Shown: positions 10,833 through 22,495 of the stretch, piece after piece
Numbering within the stretch: the stretch's first letter is position 1
How the letters are laid out: each line of letters starts with the position of its first letter
From: Elephas maximus indicus
Lineage: Eukaryota > Chordata > Mammalia > Proboscidea > Elephantidae
Direction: 5' to 3'
Length of the DNA: 64,000 nt
Assembly (NCBI RefSeq): GCF_024166365.1
Contig: NC_064842.1
Coordinates: 27,685,001-27,749,000 of the forward strand
Position numbers and translations under genes: made by a program
The notes under the pieces: model-generated
What the model was told of the DNA's origin: nothing
The model's database searches: none
What the model saw: only the letters and a program-made list of their open reading frames with translations

Positions 10833-10979
10833 TTGTTTGTTGTTGTTATGTGCCGTCCAGTCGGCTCTGACTCATAGCAACCCTGTAGGACAGAGTAGAA
10901 CTGCCTTATAGGGTTTCCAAGAACCAGTTGACCTTTTGGTTAGCAGCTAAGCTCTTAACCACTGAGCCACCAGGGCTCC
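10833..10979 (-). repeat. AfroSINE copy with 11-bp TSD
   Basis: Reverse copy from ttgtttgttgttgttatgtgcc to gagccaccagggctcc. The repeat TACTCTAGGTG occurs at 10822-10832 and 10980-10990. The middle is slightly shortened. Confidence 0.92.
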
Positions 10980-10990
10980 TACTCTAGGTG

Positions 10991-12200
10991 ATAGTACAGA
11001 AATCTGTGTTCTTGCCATAGTTTACCAATAAAATTTTGCCAGATATCAGTTCCCCAAAGGGTGGAAATTGCCTAGCTTTTCTTTTTATCCCCTGGGGGGT
11101 CTAGAATTGTGCTTCACTTTTGGTTGGTCAATGATTTTTCCAGCATCTTCAGGAGGCAGGGCACTTTTTACAGAACACCAAGGTCTCTGAGAGGACCATG
11201 GTATATTCTTCCATTAATCAGACATTCATTATACATTTACTGAGTATCGGCACTGTGCTAGGCTCTGATAGTTACCAAGATATTCCATTCCATCGTCAAA
11301 CCAAGACAAATTTTACAAAAAAGAAGTATAACTCTATTAAATAGATATACTATAAAATCACAGCTATGCATATGAACAAAAAGGCAAATCTTCATTCACT
11401 TTGTCTTTGGTCAACTCGTGTTCTTAAATCAAAGGTTTAAAGAAAATTGTGGAAAAATAATTTAGAGCTGAGAAAATCTTGTCCATTAAATGGTCATTTT
11501 CTCAAAATTGAGACACAGTCACTATTCTTTGCATTTACCAGCACAACACCTAAATTCACATTGTGGAGCAACAGAGAGCAGATTGAGAACCACTTTAGAA
11601 GGTGAGTCCTACGTGACATTTGTGGGGAATATCAGACACCTGCCAGAAGAAAGTGACCAAAAATAGACCCCAGAATCAAAATTCAATCAAACCAAGTGAT
11701 AAGAGAGTGCCTGCACCTGGAATGAGATTTATCATCTAAATCAAAATATTACTTAGGCTCTTCCAAAGTGTTGGCGTTTACGTCTAGTACAGGGATAACT
11801 GAACACACCAATCGCCTCTAAAACTTTGAAGTATACTGAGCATTAACACAGCACCACTTGTACTCCAGGAGGGGAAATCTGACCACAGTGTCAATTCTGA
11901 ACATTCTTGCTCGATAACAGTTTTGTTTCCACTTAGTCACAACTTACTGCATTTCTTACATTAAGGGTGCTGATGCTGAGACAGGTGCCCAACTCAAAGG
12001 CAGGCAACTGCACACAGAGAAATAGACGGTTTACATCACTTCAAAAAGGAGGATTCTCACAAACTGTGCCTACTGTCAAAATGGCCACGCTAAATTCAGA
12101 TCAAAGCAATATCTGCTACTTTCAAAAGAATTGAAACAAAAATCTAAATCCTAAAATCACATTGCTTTGGTGGATTACATCTTGATGGACTGCTTGGGGA
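10991..12200. other. Unassigned DNA, 1.2 kb
   Basis: No gene seen. Near 11215-11275 a short block (attatacatttactgagtatc, gcactgtgctaggc) resembles an ancient MIR/L2-era repeat, but it is too short to assign. Confidence 0.4.
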
Positions 12201-12206
12201 CTAATT

Positions 12207-12418
12207 AGGTCCCTAGGTGACGCAAACAGTTTGTGCTTGACTGCTTACCTAAAGGTTGGCAGTTCGAACCCACCCAGTGGCACCATGGAAAAAGGCCTGG
12301 CAATCTGCTCCTGTAGAGATTACAGCCGAGAAAATGCTGTGGAGCAGTTCTACTCTGTAACACATGGGATCACCGTGAGTCAGAATCAACTCAATATGGC
12401 AGTGGGCTTTAGAAAACA
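12207..12418 (+). repeat. AfroSINE copy
   Basis: Forward copy with tRNA-like head (tccctaggtgacgcaaacag, gttcgaaccc), tctgctcctgtagagattacagcc, and gtgagtcagaatcaactc near the end. The head is the type-B style (gcaaacagtttgtgc). Confidence 0.82.
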
Positions 12419-12915
12419 AATTTTAATTTCTTTATCTCTTTGTCACATCCATGATAACTGATATCTGAAAGCATGTCTTCCTTATGCAACTTATAACGGT
12501 GCTCTCAGATATCAGGCAACAGAATTGCTGTCTAATGTGTCACCTGCTGATTTTATACCGCTCTTACATTCAGATCCAAAGGGTTAGCTCAGGCTACTTG
12601 AAGAATATCAAGTCTGCTCAGTGTCGATTCTGTGCCAGCCAGCTTCTGCTCCTGTCTCTATCAGCTAAAGCAGGCAGAGAAGAGCAGTATTTTGCACACA
12701 GCTCTTTTTAGGAGTTGTTTATCTCATCCCTAACATACTGCTGGACTTGAAATGAAAATTATAATCCTATATTTCAATGTGAAAGAACTGCTAATGAATG
12801 ATTTTGCTTGGTTTCCAGAAACAAACAGCAGAAAGTTGGCTGTAAAACTGAGAAAGGGAGGGAAAGTGAAAAAAAAGAAATCAGATAAAACGTAGCCTGA
12901 AAGATGCTTCGTTCA
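12419..12915. other. Unassigned interval
   Basis: Nothing recognised. A 75-codon ORF at 12484-12711 is unsupported. Confidence 0.35.
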
Positions 12916-13410
12916 TTCTAAATTTTATTTGTTTTGTTGTTGTTGAGAATATACACAGCAAAACATACAAATTCAACAGTTTCTACCTGTACCATTCAGT
13001 GACATTGATTACATTCTTTGAGTTGTGCAACCATTCTCATCCTCCTTTTCTGAGTTGTTCCTCTGTTACATAAACTCACTGCCCACTTAGTTTCCCATTT
13101 AATCTGTCGAGTTGGTGTTGTCAGTCTGATCCTATATAGATAGTTCTTAAAGGAGTCTAATGCTCAAGGCAGACCTTTTTTCACTAGTTAAGCTAAACTA
13201 TTGTTTGGTTTTAAGATGACTTCAAGGAATATTTTTGGTTTAAGGCTTAAAGATTATCTCAGGGTAATAGTTTCAGGGATTCATTCACCCTCCATAGCTC
13301 CAGAAAGCCTAGAGCCCGTGAGAATTTGAAATTTTGTTCTGTATTTCCCCTCTTTGGATCGGGAGTCTTCTATGGAATCTTTGATCCAAGTGTTCAAAGG
13401 ATGTTTCTTG
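12916..13410 (-). mobile_element. L1 3' UTR fragment
   Basis: Aligns by eye with 9385-9855 along its length: attttatttgttttgttg, gagaatatacacagcaaaac, cagtgacattgattacattc, then gaatctttgatccaagtgttc. It is the second copy of the same L1 3' UTR and is 5' truncated earlier. Confidence 0.75.
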
Positions 13411-13695
13411 ATCATTATCACCATCCACTGTCATTTATTGATAAGGTGATCACATAATATATTGCCCAACTGGGACACATCTGTAAGTGAAAGAGAGAGG
13501 ATGCTATTAATACTCATGCTGGGGGCAACAACCCTGTTTATTGAGCACCCCTTACATACAGAGGACTGTGTTACATAATGGGGATGCAAAGAAGCCAAAG
13601 TGTGGTTTCTCCCATACAAAGCAAAAATTCAGATGGGGAGAGAAAATATACAGTTTATGCTCAATGAGGTGTACTGACAACAAGAAAGTGATTAC
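13411..13695. other. Unassigned, ancient-repeat-like
   Basis: Contains aaccctgtttattgagcacc, the common opening of an old mammalian repeat also hinted at near 11215, 16040, 25290, 33780 and 56840. The family is not assigned. Confidence 0.35.
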
Positions 13696-13703
13696 AAGGC
13701 TGA

Positions 13704-13906
13704 AAGGAGCCTTGGTGGCACAGTGGTGAAAGCAATCAGCTGGTAACTGAAAGGTCAGCGGTTTGAACCTACCAGCTGCTCCACAGGAGAAAGAGGTAGC
13801 AGTCTGCTTCTGTAAAGATTTACAGCCTTGGAAACTCTATGGGGGCAGTTCTACTTCATCGTACAGGATTGCTATGAGTCGGAATCAGCTCTACTGCAGT
13901 GGGTAT
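13704..13906 (+). repeat. AfroSINE copy with 8-bp TSD
   Basis: Full forward copy: ggagccttggtggcacagtgg, ggtcagcggtttgaacctacc, gtaaagatttacagcc, attgctatgagtcggaatc. AAGGCTGA at 13696-13703 and 13907-13914. Confidence 0.92.
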
Positions 13907-14055
13907 AAGGCTGAGGAAGTCATTAAAGAGATCTAACCTGCTCTGCACTTTTATTAGTTATTAAATCTTACAATTGTATTGGTATTTACGTTTCTCTAAA
14001 CACCTTGAGACATGTCATTTGCTGCTCACAACAATCAAGAAAGGTTGGCCAGGCT

Positions 14056-15560
14056 GTTGTTGTTAGGTGCCATCGAGTCAGTTCTGACTCACAGCGACCC
14101 TATAAACAACAGAACAAAATACTGCCTGGTCCTGTGCCATCCTCACAATCGTTGTTATACTTAAGCCCATTGTTACAGCCACTGTGTCAATCCATCTTGT
14201 TGAGGGTCTTCCTTTTTTTCACTGACTGTCTACTTTACCAAGCATGTCTTCCTCCAGAGACTGGTCCCTCACGATAACATGTCCAAAGTATGTAAGATGC
14301 AGTCTTGCCATCCTTGCTTCTAAGGAGCATTCTGGTTGCACTTCTTCCAAGACAGATTTGTTCATTCTTTTGGCAGTCCATGTTATATTCAATATTCTTT
14401 GCCAACACCGCAATTCAAAGGCATCAATTCTTCTTCTGTCTTCCTTATTCATTGTCCAGCTTTTGCATGCATATGAGGAGACTGAAAACACCATGGCTTG
14501 AGTCAGGCGCACTTTAGTCTTCAAGGTGCCATCTTTGCTTTTGAAGACTTCAAAGAGGTCTTTTGCAGCAGATTTGCCCAATGCAATGCATTGTTTGATT
14601 TCTTGAGTGCTGCTTCCATGGGTATTGATTATGGATCCAAGTAAAATGAAATCCTTGACAATTTCAATCTTTTCTCTGTTTATCATGATGTTGCTTATGG
14701 GTTCAGTTGTGAGGATTTTTGTTTTCTTTATGTTGAGGTGTAATCCATACTGAAGGCTGTGGTCTTTGATATTCATCAGTAAGTACTTTAAGATCTCCTT
14801 GCATTCAGCAAGCGAAGTTGTGTCATCTGTCTAATGCAGGTTGTTAATGAGTCTTCCTCCAATCTTGATGCCTCATTCTTCTTCATATAGCTCAGCTTCT
14901 TAGATAATTTGCTCAGCATACAGATTGAATAGGTATGGTAAGAGAATACAACCATGATGCATACCTTTCCTGACTTTAAACCATGCAGTATACCCTTGTT
15001 CTTTTCGAACAACTGCCTCATGATCTATGTATAAATTCCTCATAAGCACAATTAAGTGTTCTAGAATTCCCATTCTTCACAATGTTATCCATAATTTGTT
15101 ATGATCCACACAGTCGAATGCCTTTTCGTAGTCAATAAAACACAGGTAAACATCTTTCTGGTATCTTCTGCTTTCAGCCATGATCCATCTGACATCAGCT
15201 GTGATATTCCTGGTTCCATGTCCTCTTCTGAATCAGGCTTGAATTTCTGGCCATTCCCTGTCAATGTACTGCTGCAGCAACTTTTGAATGATCTTCAGCA
15301 AAATTTTAGTTGCATGTGATATTGACATTGTTCGATAATTTCCACATTCAGGTGGATCCTCTTTCTTTGGAATAGGCATAAATATGGATGTCTTCCAGTT
15401 GGTTGGCCAATGCCTTCAGTGCAGTTTGGACCTCGTCCTTCAGTACCATCAATTTCTGATCATATGCTACCTCCTGAAATGATGGAACATCGACAAAATC
15501 TTTTTGGTGCAATGACTCTGTATATTCCTTCCATCTTCTTTTGATGCTTCCTGCATCGTT
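14056..15560 (-). mobile_element. RTE LINE, 3' 1.5 kb
   Basis: The 3' terminus at the left (gttgttgttaggtgccatcg) runs through the C-terminal ORF2 region and much of the RT. The minus-strand ORF at 14219-14776 (185 codons) contains LHLNIKKTKILTTEP and FILLGSIINTHGSSTQEIKQ followed by RRRIDAFELRCWQRIL, characteristic of RTE ORF2. At 15121-15400 the RT core is present but disrupted. The 5' truncation point is next to CAGGCT (15561-15566), also present at 14050-14055, a possible 6-bp TSD. Confidence 0.88.
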
Positions 15561-15566
15561 CAGGCT

Positions 15567-16520
15567 AGTGCTTCAACATGGAGTGGCATAGATTCGAATT
15601 AAGATGGTAGATCTTAAAGTAGAATGGACTGCCTGACGGGATATGAGAGAGAGCCAGGCATGAACTAAAATTTTGAGCCTATATTATTAGAAGAGTGGAA
15701 CACTATTAACAAAAGTAGGGAAGCTTGGAAGAAGCATTGCTTAACAGTATGTCTAGAGGTCTTTCTATAACAGAACATACAATTTATTCTTCTTAATTGC
15801 TGCATAGCAGTCCAGAGTATAGTTGTTCCAAAGTTTATTTTAGTTCAAGCTTTATCTCATTCGCCTTCTTGTCAACCCTTACACTTTAAACTATAAATGA
15901 AGTCCTTGTATTTGTGCACCCTAACTTTATAAATAAATATCAGAGGAAAACATTGTGTAACTTGGTAACTATATTGTTTTAGGATAGTATATATTTAGTA
16001 TGAAAACAGGGCATCAAAAGACACCTGTAAAATTTGTCTCAAAGTTCTTTCAAATAACATTTATTGAGTAATATATATGTGCAAATCACAGATAATGGTG
16101 CTATATGACTGACCTCAAGGAATTTAGAGTCAAGGGGAAGAGATAGACATGCAATAAAGTATAATACAAAGAAGAATGAAAAACTACAGTAGAGGTATAC
16201 ACAAAATGCTAGAACACTGAGGATGGGAGGATCAATTCTAAATGCAGAAGGTAGATTGTAAACCTCTTATGGATTAGGAAATGACTTCTTTTGTTCTCCA
16301 AGTCTGAATGCTGCACATAGCAGCTGAGCCATTCGGGAAATGTAAATTGATAGGTTAATTCTGAGAATATTAGCTTGTGTTTATGAGGCATGTACTATGT
16401 GCTGACACAATCCAAAGTGCTCTGCTTATATTACCTCATTTAATTTAATAATGGAAAACAGATTGGAAAGAGAAAATATTCAATTTGCTTAACCACACGT
16501 TTTTGTATACACAAATAATA
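15567..16520. other. Unassigned AT-rich DNA
   Basis: About 950 bp with no gene. Around 16036-16180 an old-repeat-like stretch (aacatttattgagtaat) is present but unassignable. Confidence 0.4.
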
Positions 16521-16524
16521 CACT

Positions 16525-16712
16525 GAAAGGACGCACTGGGCTGCTAACCGAAAGGCTGGAGGATGAAGTCCAGCCAGAAGCGCCTCGGAAGACAGGCCTG
16601 GTGATCTATTTCTGAAAAATCAGTCACTGAAAATCCTATGGAGCAGTTCTAGTCTGACACACACGAGGTCTCCATGAGTCAAAATCAACTCAACAGCAAC
16701 TAGTTTTTATAA
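16525..16712 (+). repeat. Divergent AfroSINE copy
   Basis: Forward orientation: gggctgctaaccgaaaggctgg, aaaatcctatggagcagttct, gtctccatgagtcaaaatcaactcaacagcaac. The middle (cctggtgatctatttctgaaaaatcagtc) differs from the common form and resembles the RTE 5' region segment, so it may be a distinct subfamily. Confidence 0.72.
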
Positions 16713-16915
16713 TTTATAAGTTACTAATTCCATGAATACAAGAGAGCTATTATTCATTTTATAATGTAATTATATACATATGATAATTAAATATTTTATA
16801 ATTAAACATAGATACCAAATGATCTAGTAAATTAAAATTATAATTATGTACTAATTGTGGATGTATATTTATAGCACATTACCTTATATTACTAATTACA
16901 TTTAAGGCATAATTT
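16713..16915. other. AT-rich spacer
   Basis: Strongly A+T-rich with many ATAATTA words. No function or family inferred. Confidence 0.4.
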
Positions 16916-16919
16916 TAAT

Positions 16920-17255
16920 ACACATTGGGTGCATCATTACACATTACATTGATGCTGCTGCTGCTGCATCTCTTCTTCCTCTTTGCTTTTTCTTTTTCTC
17001 TTCTTCCCTTGCTTTTCCTCCATATATATTGGATGCAGGCCACGCCCCAAGGAAATTCCCCTTGCAGCCGATTGGCTGTTCACATCAGATCACATCAGGG
17101 AGGTGATTACATTATATCAGAAAATGGAGGATGACTGCATCATTGTGTAACTACCAAATTACATGATTACATAACTAACAAACTACATCATTACATAAGT
17201 GCCACGCTGCTGAGAATTATGGCCCAGTCAATTTGACACACAACTTTAACCATCA
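16920..17255 (-). repeat. LTR fragment, same family as 35835-36505
   Basis: Reverse complement of the later LTR: ccatatatattggatgcaggccac mirrors gtggcctgcatccaatatatatg at 36025-36050, and ttgacacacaactttaaccatca mirrors its TG start. The 3' part is missing. CTGCTG and CTT-rich tracts replace the later end. Probably a MaLR-type solo LTR remnant. Confidence 0.7.
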
Positions 17256-17698
17256 TGGACGTTAAGAACAAAAAGTTGAACTAACCGTAGCTTAAACAAA
17301 TAGAGTTTATTTTTCTGATGTGACAAAAAATATGGAAGCTGCACAATGATACCATCTCAGTCTTCCCCTTCATCATCCAAAGCCATATGCTTCCCCCTTC
17401 AAGGATCCAATATGGCTACTTCAGTTCCAGGCATCCAAAGCACAAGGAAAGGGTAATGCAAACATGTTGTTCTCTCCCACTTTAATATTTGTAAAGAAGC
17501 CAAAGCTTTCTCAGAGGCACTTCCTTTTATATCTCACTGGTGAGAACTGAGATACATGGCCACTGCAAGGTAGGCCAGGAAAGTAAATCCCTGTTTGTTT
17601 GCTCGTTTTTTATTTGTTTGTTTTCCTCAGCTTCTGTAATGGGAGGCAGACATGGAAAAAGGGAACTGGGACTGGCTATTGAGTTCCAGCCACCACTC
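17256..17698. other. Unassigned, possibly old repeat
   Basis: aacaaatagagtttatttttctg with downstream gatccaatatggct and cactgcaaggtaggccaggaa has the flavour of an old dispersed repeat, but no family is assigned. No coding evidence. Confidence 0.35.
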
Positions 17699-17700
17699 GT

Positions 17701-18148
17701 CTGTCAGTTTGCCGTACTGTGGTGCTGCGATGCTGGAAGTTATGTTCAAGCATCACAGTGTTTCAAATACCCCACCAGTGTTTCAAATCCAGCAGGGTTA
17801 CACATGGCGGACGGGTTTCAGTGGAGCTTCCAGACTAGGAAGAAAGACCTGGCAATCTCCTTTTGAAAATTAGTTGATGAAAACCCTACAGATCACAACA
17901 GAACATTGTCTGACTCACTTGCTTTGGACGTGTCATCAGAAAGGATCAATCACTAGAGAAGGGCATCATGTTTGGTAACGTAGAGGGCCAGCCAGGGTGA
18001 GGGAAACTCTTGGTAAGATGGATCGGCACAGTAACTGCAACGATGGACTTGAATATGCTGGTTATTGTGAGGAATGACACAGGACAGGGCAGTGTTTCAT
18101 TCTGTTGCACATACGGCCACCGTGAGTCAGATGTGAATCAACAGCAGC
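17701..18148 (+). mobile_element. Non-autonomous RTE derivative, complete
   Basis: Begins with the RTE 5' end (ctgtcagtttgccgtactgtgg, later cttccagactaggaagaaa). At about 17910 it jumps to the RTE 3' end (ctcacttgctttggacgtgtcatc to gtgagtcagatgtgaatcaacagcag). The protein-coding body is absent. The copy at 34690-35139 has the same junction. It would depend on RTE enzymes for mobility. The 3' end runs into a TATC microsatellite. Confidence 0.82.
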
Positions 18149-18194
18149 TATCCATCTATCTATCTATATATTTATCTATCTGCCTGCCTGTCTG
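18149..18194 (+). repeat. (TATC)n microsatellite tail
   Basis: Interrupted ctatc/tatc repeats followed by tgcctgcctgtctgg. It abuts the RTE-derived element, as expected of an RTE 3' simple-repeat tail. Confidence 0.85.
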
Positions 18195-20384
18195 GTTCCA
18201 GAGCTTCCCCATAGGTGTGCCAAGGCACAGGTTCCTATGCAGAAATAGCAATCCCTCAGGGCTGCGGGACAGAGCTGCAGGCTGGTTGCTTCCGGCATTA
18301 AGCCCAACGTGTTTACCTGGGTGTTCCTCACACATCTGGTATAGTAACAGATCTCAAAGGTCTGGGTCTTAGGATCCCTTTACACTTTTAAAAACTGAGA
18401 AAACTCAAAGAGCTGTTATCTATGGGAGTTATATCTATCAATACTTACCATACTAGAAATTAAAACTGACACATTTTCAACATATCTATTTATTAATTCT
18501 TTTAAAGATAACAGTAATAAACCCATTACCTGTGAGCTTAACTGTAGCATAAATGATGTATGTTATGAAATATAACTCTATTTTCAAAAAAAAAGTGTAA
18601 GAGTGGCATCGTTTTACTTTTTTTTTTTAATTTCTTTATTGTCTGTCTTAATGGAAGACAGCTGGATTCTCCTCTCTGTTTCTTTGACCTGTGGAATCAA
18701 CACATATCATGTAGCATGTGGAAAACTTGACTGTGCACTCATGAGAGGGTGAGAGTGGAAAAGGCAAATAATGTCATTATTATTATGAAAATAGTCTGAC
18801 CTCACAGATTCCCGTAGAGGGCCTCAGGGACCCCCAGAGCTGCCAGGACCACTTGAAGAACCACTGCAGTAGAGATATTATTTGTTGGCAAGCCCTGGTT
18901 TAGCCATCCGAGTGTCTGCCACAGTCCCCATTTCCAATTTTGGTCTCCGCTTTTCAATTGCATAACTAAACAGCTGGTTCACGTCAGTCTCAGAACTGAG
19001 AAACTGTCTTCCCCACAATTTTGTATAATAATTCATGGTTTCCAAAGAGAAAACTACCAGCAGTTTTGAAAACACAGGCTTACCCTGGTTTCCCTTATGC
19101 CTCTAAAGATTTCAAAGGCCATTGAGTCTTTTTAGTCATTGTTCAAACAAATGATACTCTGTACATCACCCATTTTCTAGAGTCTCTGCAAGAAGCAAGC
19201 TTCCCTTCTGAGCTCATAGCAGAAGAGTAGGGCAATGGAAGGAAGCATCTGCTTCCCTCTTCAGTCTTTGCTTCAGGCTTCATTGTTTGCGCAGCCATCC
19301 CTGCTGCACAGGGGTTATAGAAGACAAGCTCCATGACTTCCAAGTTCACACTCTAAGTCTTTGGCAGCTCCAAGGATTGAACGTCAGACTCTCAGTCAAC
19401 TGTTGTCAACATTTAATTCTACCCACCTCATTCTTTTTATAGTATTCAGTCTCTTGAGTACTCCCCCATACTAAGTAGAAGGGCAACATTGAAGAGGGTG
19501 GCCAAAGAGTTAGGATATCTCCCTATGTGATCAACTATAAGTGGTTCATAGCTTCCTTTGGAAATGTCAAGAACGTTGTGGGCAAATTGCGGAAAAAGCA
19601 AGAGCAGCTTTTCATCAAACATCTATGCTAGCGGTTCTCCAATAAGACATTGGATTGGGAGGTGGGATCTAAGACCATCCAAGAAGACTTTTCAGACTAG
19701 ACATGCTAATAGCATTTCCCAATACACTGGAGACTGATCTCTCCTCCCCCAGCCCTGCTTGAAAATCATGGATCTGGGTTGTTAGGAAAGAGCTTTATTA
19801 AATTTAAATTTAGCTTGTGGGGTTGTAGATGGATAACCCTATCTCTGTTTCTGAGAAGCAACTGTTTACTATTCTAACACTCCAGAAGCCTGGCAACTGA
19901 CGAAAGGAAGAACTGGCAAATACAAGCGCACAAAGCAATGTGGCAGCTGCTCTGGAAGGGATCCCTGCCCTGAGCTCTCTTGCCTGCCCAGTTTGGTGTT
20001 CACGTTAGAAGGGGTTCAAGACCCAGAGCTTCGCAGGGCCAAAAAGGGCAATCAGAGCCTATCTTTTATGATCCCAAGGATTATTTAAAAAAAGGAAATT
20101 CCATAAAGTCCATGTAGCTTTTAAAAAGTATTTTTGTTCCCCTGACTTCTTTTTTTGTCCCTCTTATTCTATTTCTGTGTTTCCCTCTTTATGTTCATGG
20201 TCTGAAACTGAATAGCAATAAAGTGAAAATCAATGTCCTAAAGACATGTTCCCGGGTAGAAAGACAGGTTACTAAAATCGCTGCCTCCATGGATTAGACA
20301 GCATTCTGGGTGAAGTTGGAGGAAGATTTGCAGGGTAATTGAAGTTGTTGATGGTTACAAGGGAAATTTTTATTCTATTATCAC
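18195..20384. other. Unassigned DNA, 2.2 kb
   Basis: No gene, exon or repeat family recognised. ORFs here (18878-19075 and 19143-19349, both minus) are short and featureless. A poly-T run at 18617-18630 might mark the end of an unrecognised retroposon on the minus strand. Confidence 0.4.
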
Positions 20385-20523
20385 TTCTGAGCTGGGTGGT
20401 TAACCAAAAGATCTGCAGTTCAAATTCATCAGCTTGGAAACCCTATGGGACAGTTCTTCTCTGTCTTATAGGGTCTCTGTGAGTCAGAATCGACTCAATG
20501 GCAACGGGTTTTTGGTTTTTTTT
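20385..20523 (+). repeat. AfroSINE copy, internally shortened
   Basis: Forward: gagctgggtggttaaccaaaag, then directly cagcttggaaaccctatggg, tctctgtgagtcagaatcgac and a GT/T-rich tail. The middle section between head and core is deleted. Confidence 0.85.
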
Positions 20524-21193
20524 TTATCACTTCCTCTAGCGAAAAATGTAACATGGGTTATAGTTACATGGGTGCTACAGTCAAATTTGTCACTAAACAC
20601 TGGGAAACTATTTGTTCACATTTTCTGTTTGAGACATTTGCTGCAGGAAAAGTCCTCCACTCAGACCCTCTTATGCTAAATCACATACACAGCATATGAT
20701 ACTTGGTGTTGGAGTGGGGTCACTGGACGGTAGGGGCAAAACAGTAATGGTATCTCTACAAGTGACATGATAGACATGCCATGCTGCGTGATCCTCATGG
20801 CTAAAATGAGACTCCAGTGGCTGGAGGGAATGGAAAGTGATGACGTGGGACGCCTGAGCAGTACTGTAACCTCAGATGATGTTCACAGGCAGGTCTGTAT
20901 AAAGTGAATGGGCTAAGTGCTTCGGACAACATCGTGGAGAGAGAATGTTGTGGCATCATATGTTAGTCTCTGCCTGAAGAGAGAGTCTACTCGTCAGGGA
21001 GAAAGCAAAATAAAGCTTGTAGACCTCCTATTTGATGTTTGGAAATGTACTCTGGAAGAGAATAGAGTTTATACATTTAAAGGGGGAATGTGTTTTCACA
21101 AAACTTGTCCAAGCCCACTACTTCCGGGATCAACTTCAACTTTATGTCTAACAGGCTACACGTCATTTGACAAATTTCTATTTAGTACTTACT
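20524..21193. other. Unassigned interval
   Basis: No gene or family recognised. A 92-codon plus-strand ORF (20917-21195) has no recognisable domain. Confidence 0.35.
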
Positions 21194-21205
21194 AAGATCA
21201 AGGCA

Positions 21206-21362
21206 GAGTCCTGGTGTCAGAGTGGTTAAGAGCTCAGGCTGATAACCAAAAGGTAGGGAGTTCAAATCCACCAGTTGCTTCTTGGAAATCCTATGGGGCA
21301 GTTCTACTCCATCCTGTAGGGCACGTAGGAGTCTGAATCGACTCAACGGCAACGGGTTTTGG
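21206..21362 (+). repeat. AfroSINE copy with 12-bp TSD
   Basis: Forward copy from gagtcctggtgtcagagtgg to cggcaacgggttttgg, flanked by AAGATCAAGGCA at 21194-21205 and 21363-21374. The middle is shortened relative to the 13704 copy. Confidence 0.93.
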
Positions 21363-21734
21363 AAGATCAAGGCACTGCACTGAAACCAGACAGATATACA
21401 AAGACACAAAGATATAGCAGACATGGAACTTGCCCTAATGAGGACTAGAAGCTAATAAGAGAGAATGATATATACCTAAAGAGTTATTCTATACGTACCC
21501 ATATCAGTATACGCTTTTATACTTCAATGTGTCCGAGTAATGACCACAGTACCTTCCATTAAATAGATTACACGCAGATAAATAAGATACATGTGAGCAG
21601 GACTATTGTAGTGGATAATGCACTGGAATGCCCTTATAGAATTTTTTTTTTTTTCAGAATTCTGGAAGCCAGGGTAACATTCCAAAACCTTCTTTTTAAT
21701 AGATAAATATAATATAAATGATTCAAAAATGACC

Positions 21735-22190
21735 TCTGTGTATTAGCCCCAAGTTGTTTACTTCTTCACAGCAAGCCCATTAGCTTGAAAAAGCCTGCCG
21801 GCATGTACTCAGATTTGTACATACCCAGTTGTTTTAAAAATGCTGAAATAAGCAGATATTTAGCCACTTAGAGCCTGCCTGCTTTCCATACCCCATGAAA
21901 TTCCACTCAACATCTGCTAAACTTTGTACTTATAAGGACCCCCGGCTGTATCTGTCCTTTGGGGCTCTCTGACCCAGAGACTCCCCACGTTGCTGCCAGA
22001 GGACATCATCGCCACTCCCCATTTCTCTTTCCCCTCTGGTGGCTCCCTGTGGCTGCTTGCCTCTGGAAGACCTGCTGTGGGGGGCTGCCCCCCTGCATGT
22101 GGCTGTCAATAGGTCAGCCCCAATAAATAGCTTGTTGTGCAATGCTGCTATCTCGTGGCCATATCTTTTTCCTTGATCAGCCATGAACTC
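21735..22190 (+). repeat. Possible solo LTR of an endogenous retrovirus
   Basis: Has the ordered signals of a retroviral LTR: a TATA-like acttataaggacccc at about 21928-21942, gggctctctgacccagagac just downstream, and polyadenylation signal AATAAA in gtcagccccaataaatagc (about 22115-22133) followed by GT-rich sequence. The boundaries are estimates, no TSD was found, and the family is unknown. Confidence 0.45.
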
Positions 22191-22264
22191 TCTCAAACTC
22201 ACTATGTAGAAATTAGTTGCTGGTCTAACAAGACCACCAGTAAAATACAATGCTCTAAATCCAG

Positions 22265-22495
22265 AAAGACCAGTCACTGGAAAAAGATATTATATTTGGT
22301 AAAGTAAAGGGCTAGCGAAAATGAGGGAAACCCTCAATGAGATAGATTGATACAATAGCCTTAACAATGGACTCAAATATACCAACATTCATAAAGATGG
22401 CACAGAGCCAGGCAAAGTTACGTTCTGTTATGTGGAAAGTCACCATGAGTCCAGCCAGCTCAACTGCAATGAACTACAACATGAGCTTGTTTATA
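22265..22495 (+). mobile_element. RTE 3' end fragment
   Basis: Forward: gaccagtcactggaaaaaga, atgagggaaaccctcaatgagat, aaagatggcacagagcc, gtcaccatgagtccagcc. This is the same 3' terminal block seen in the complete RTE copies, 5' truncated to about 230 bp. Confidence 0.75.

Noticed and set aside
14219-14776. Active RTE ORF2
   Set aside because: 185 codons of the C-terminal part only. The upstream RT is disrupted and the endonuclease is absent.
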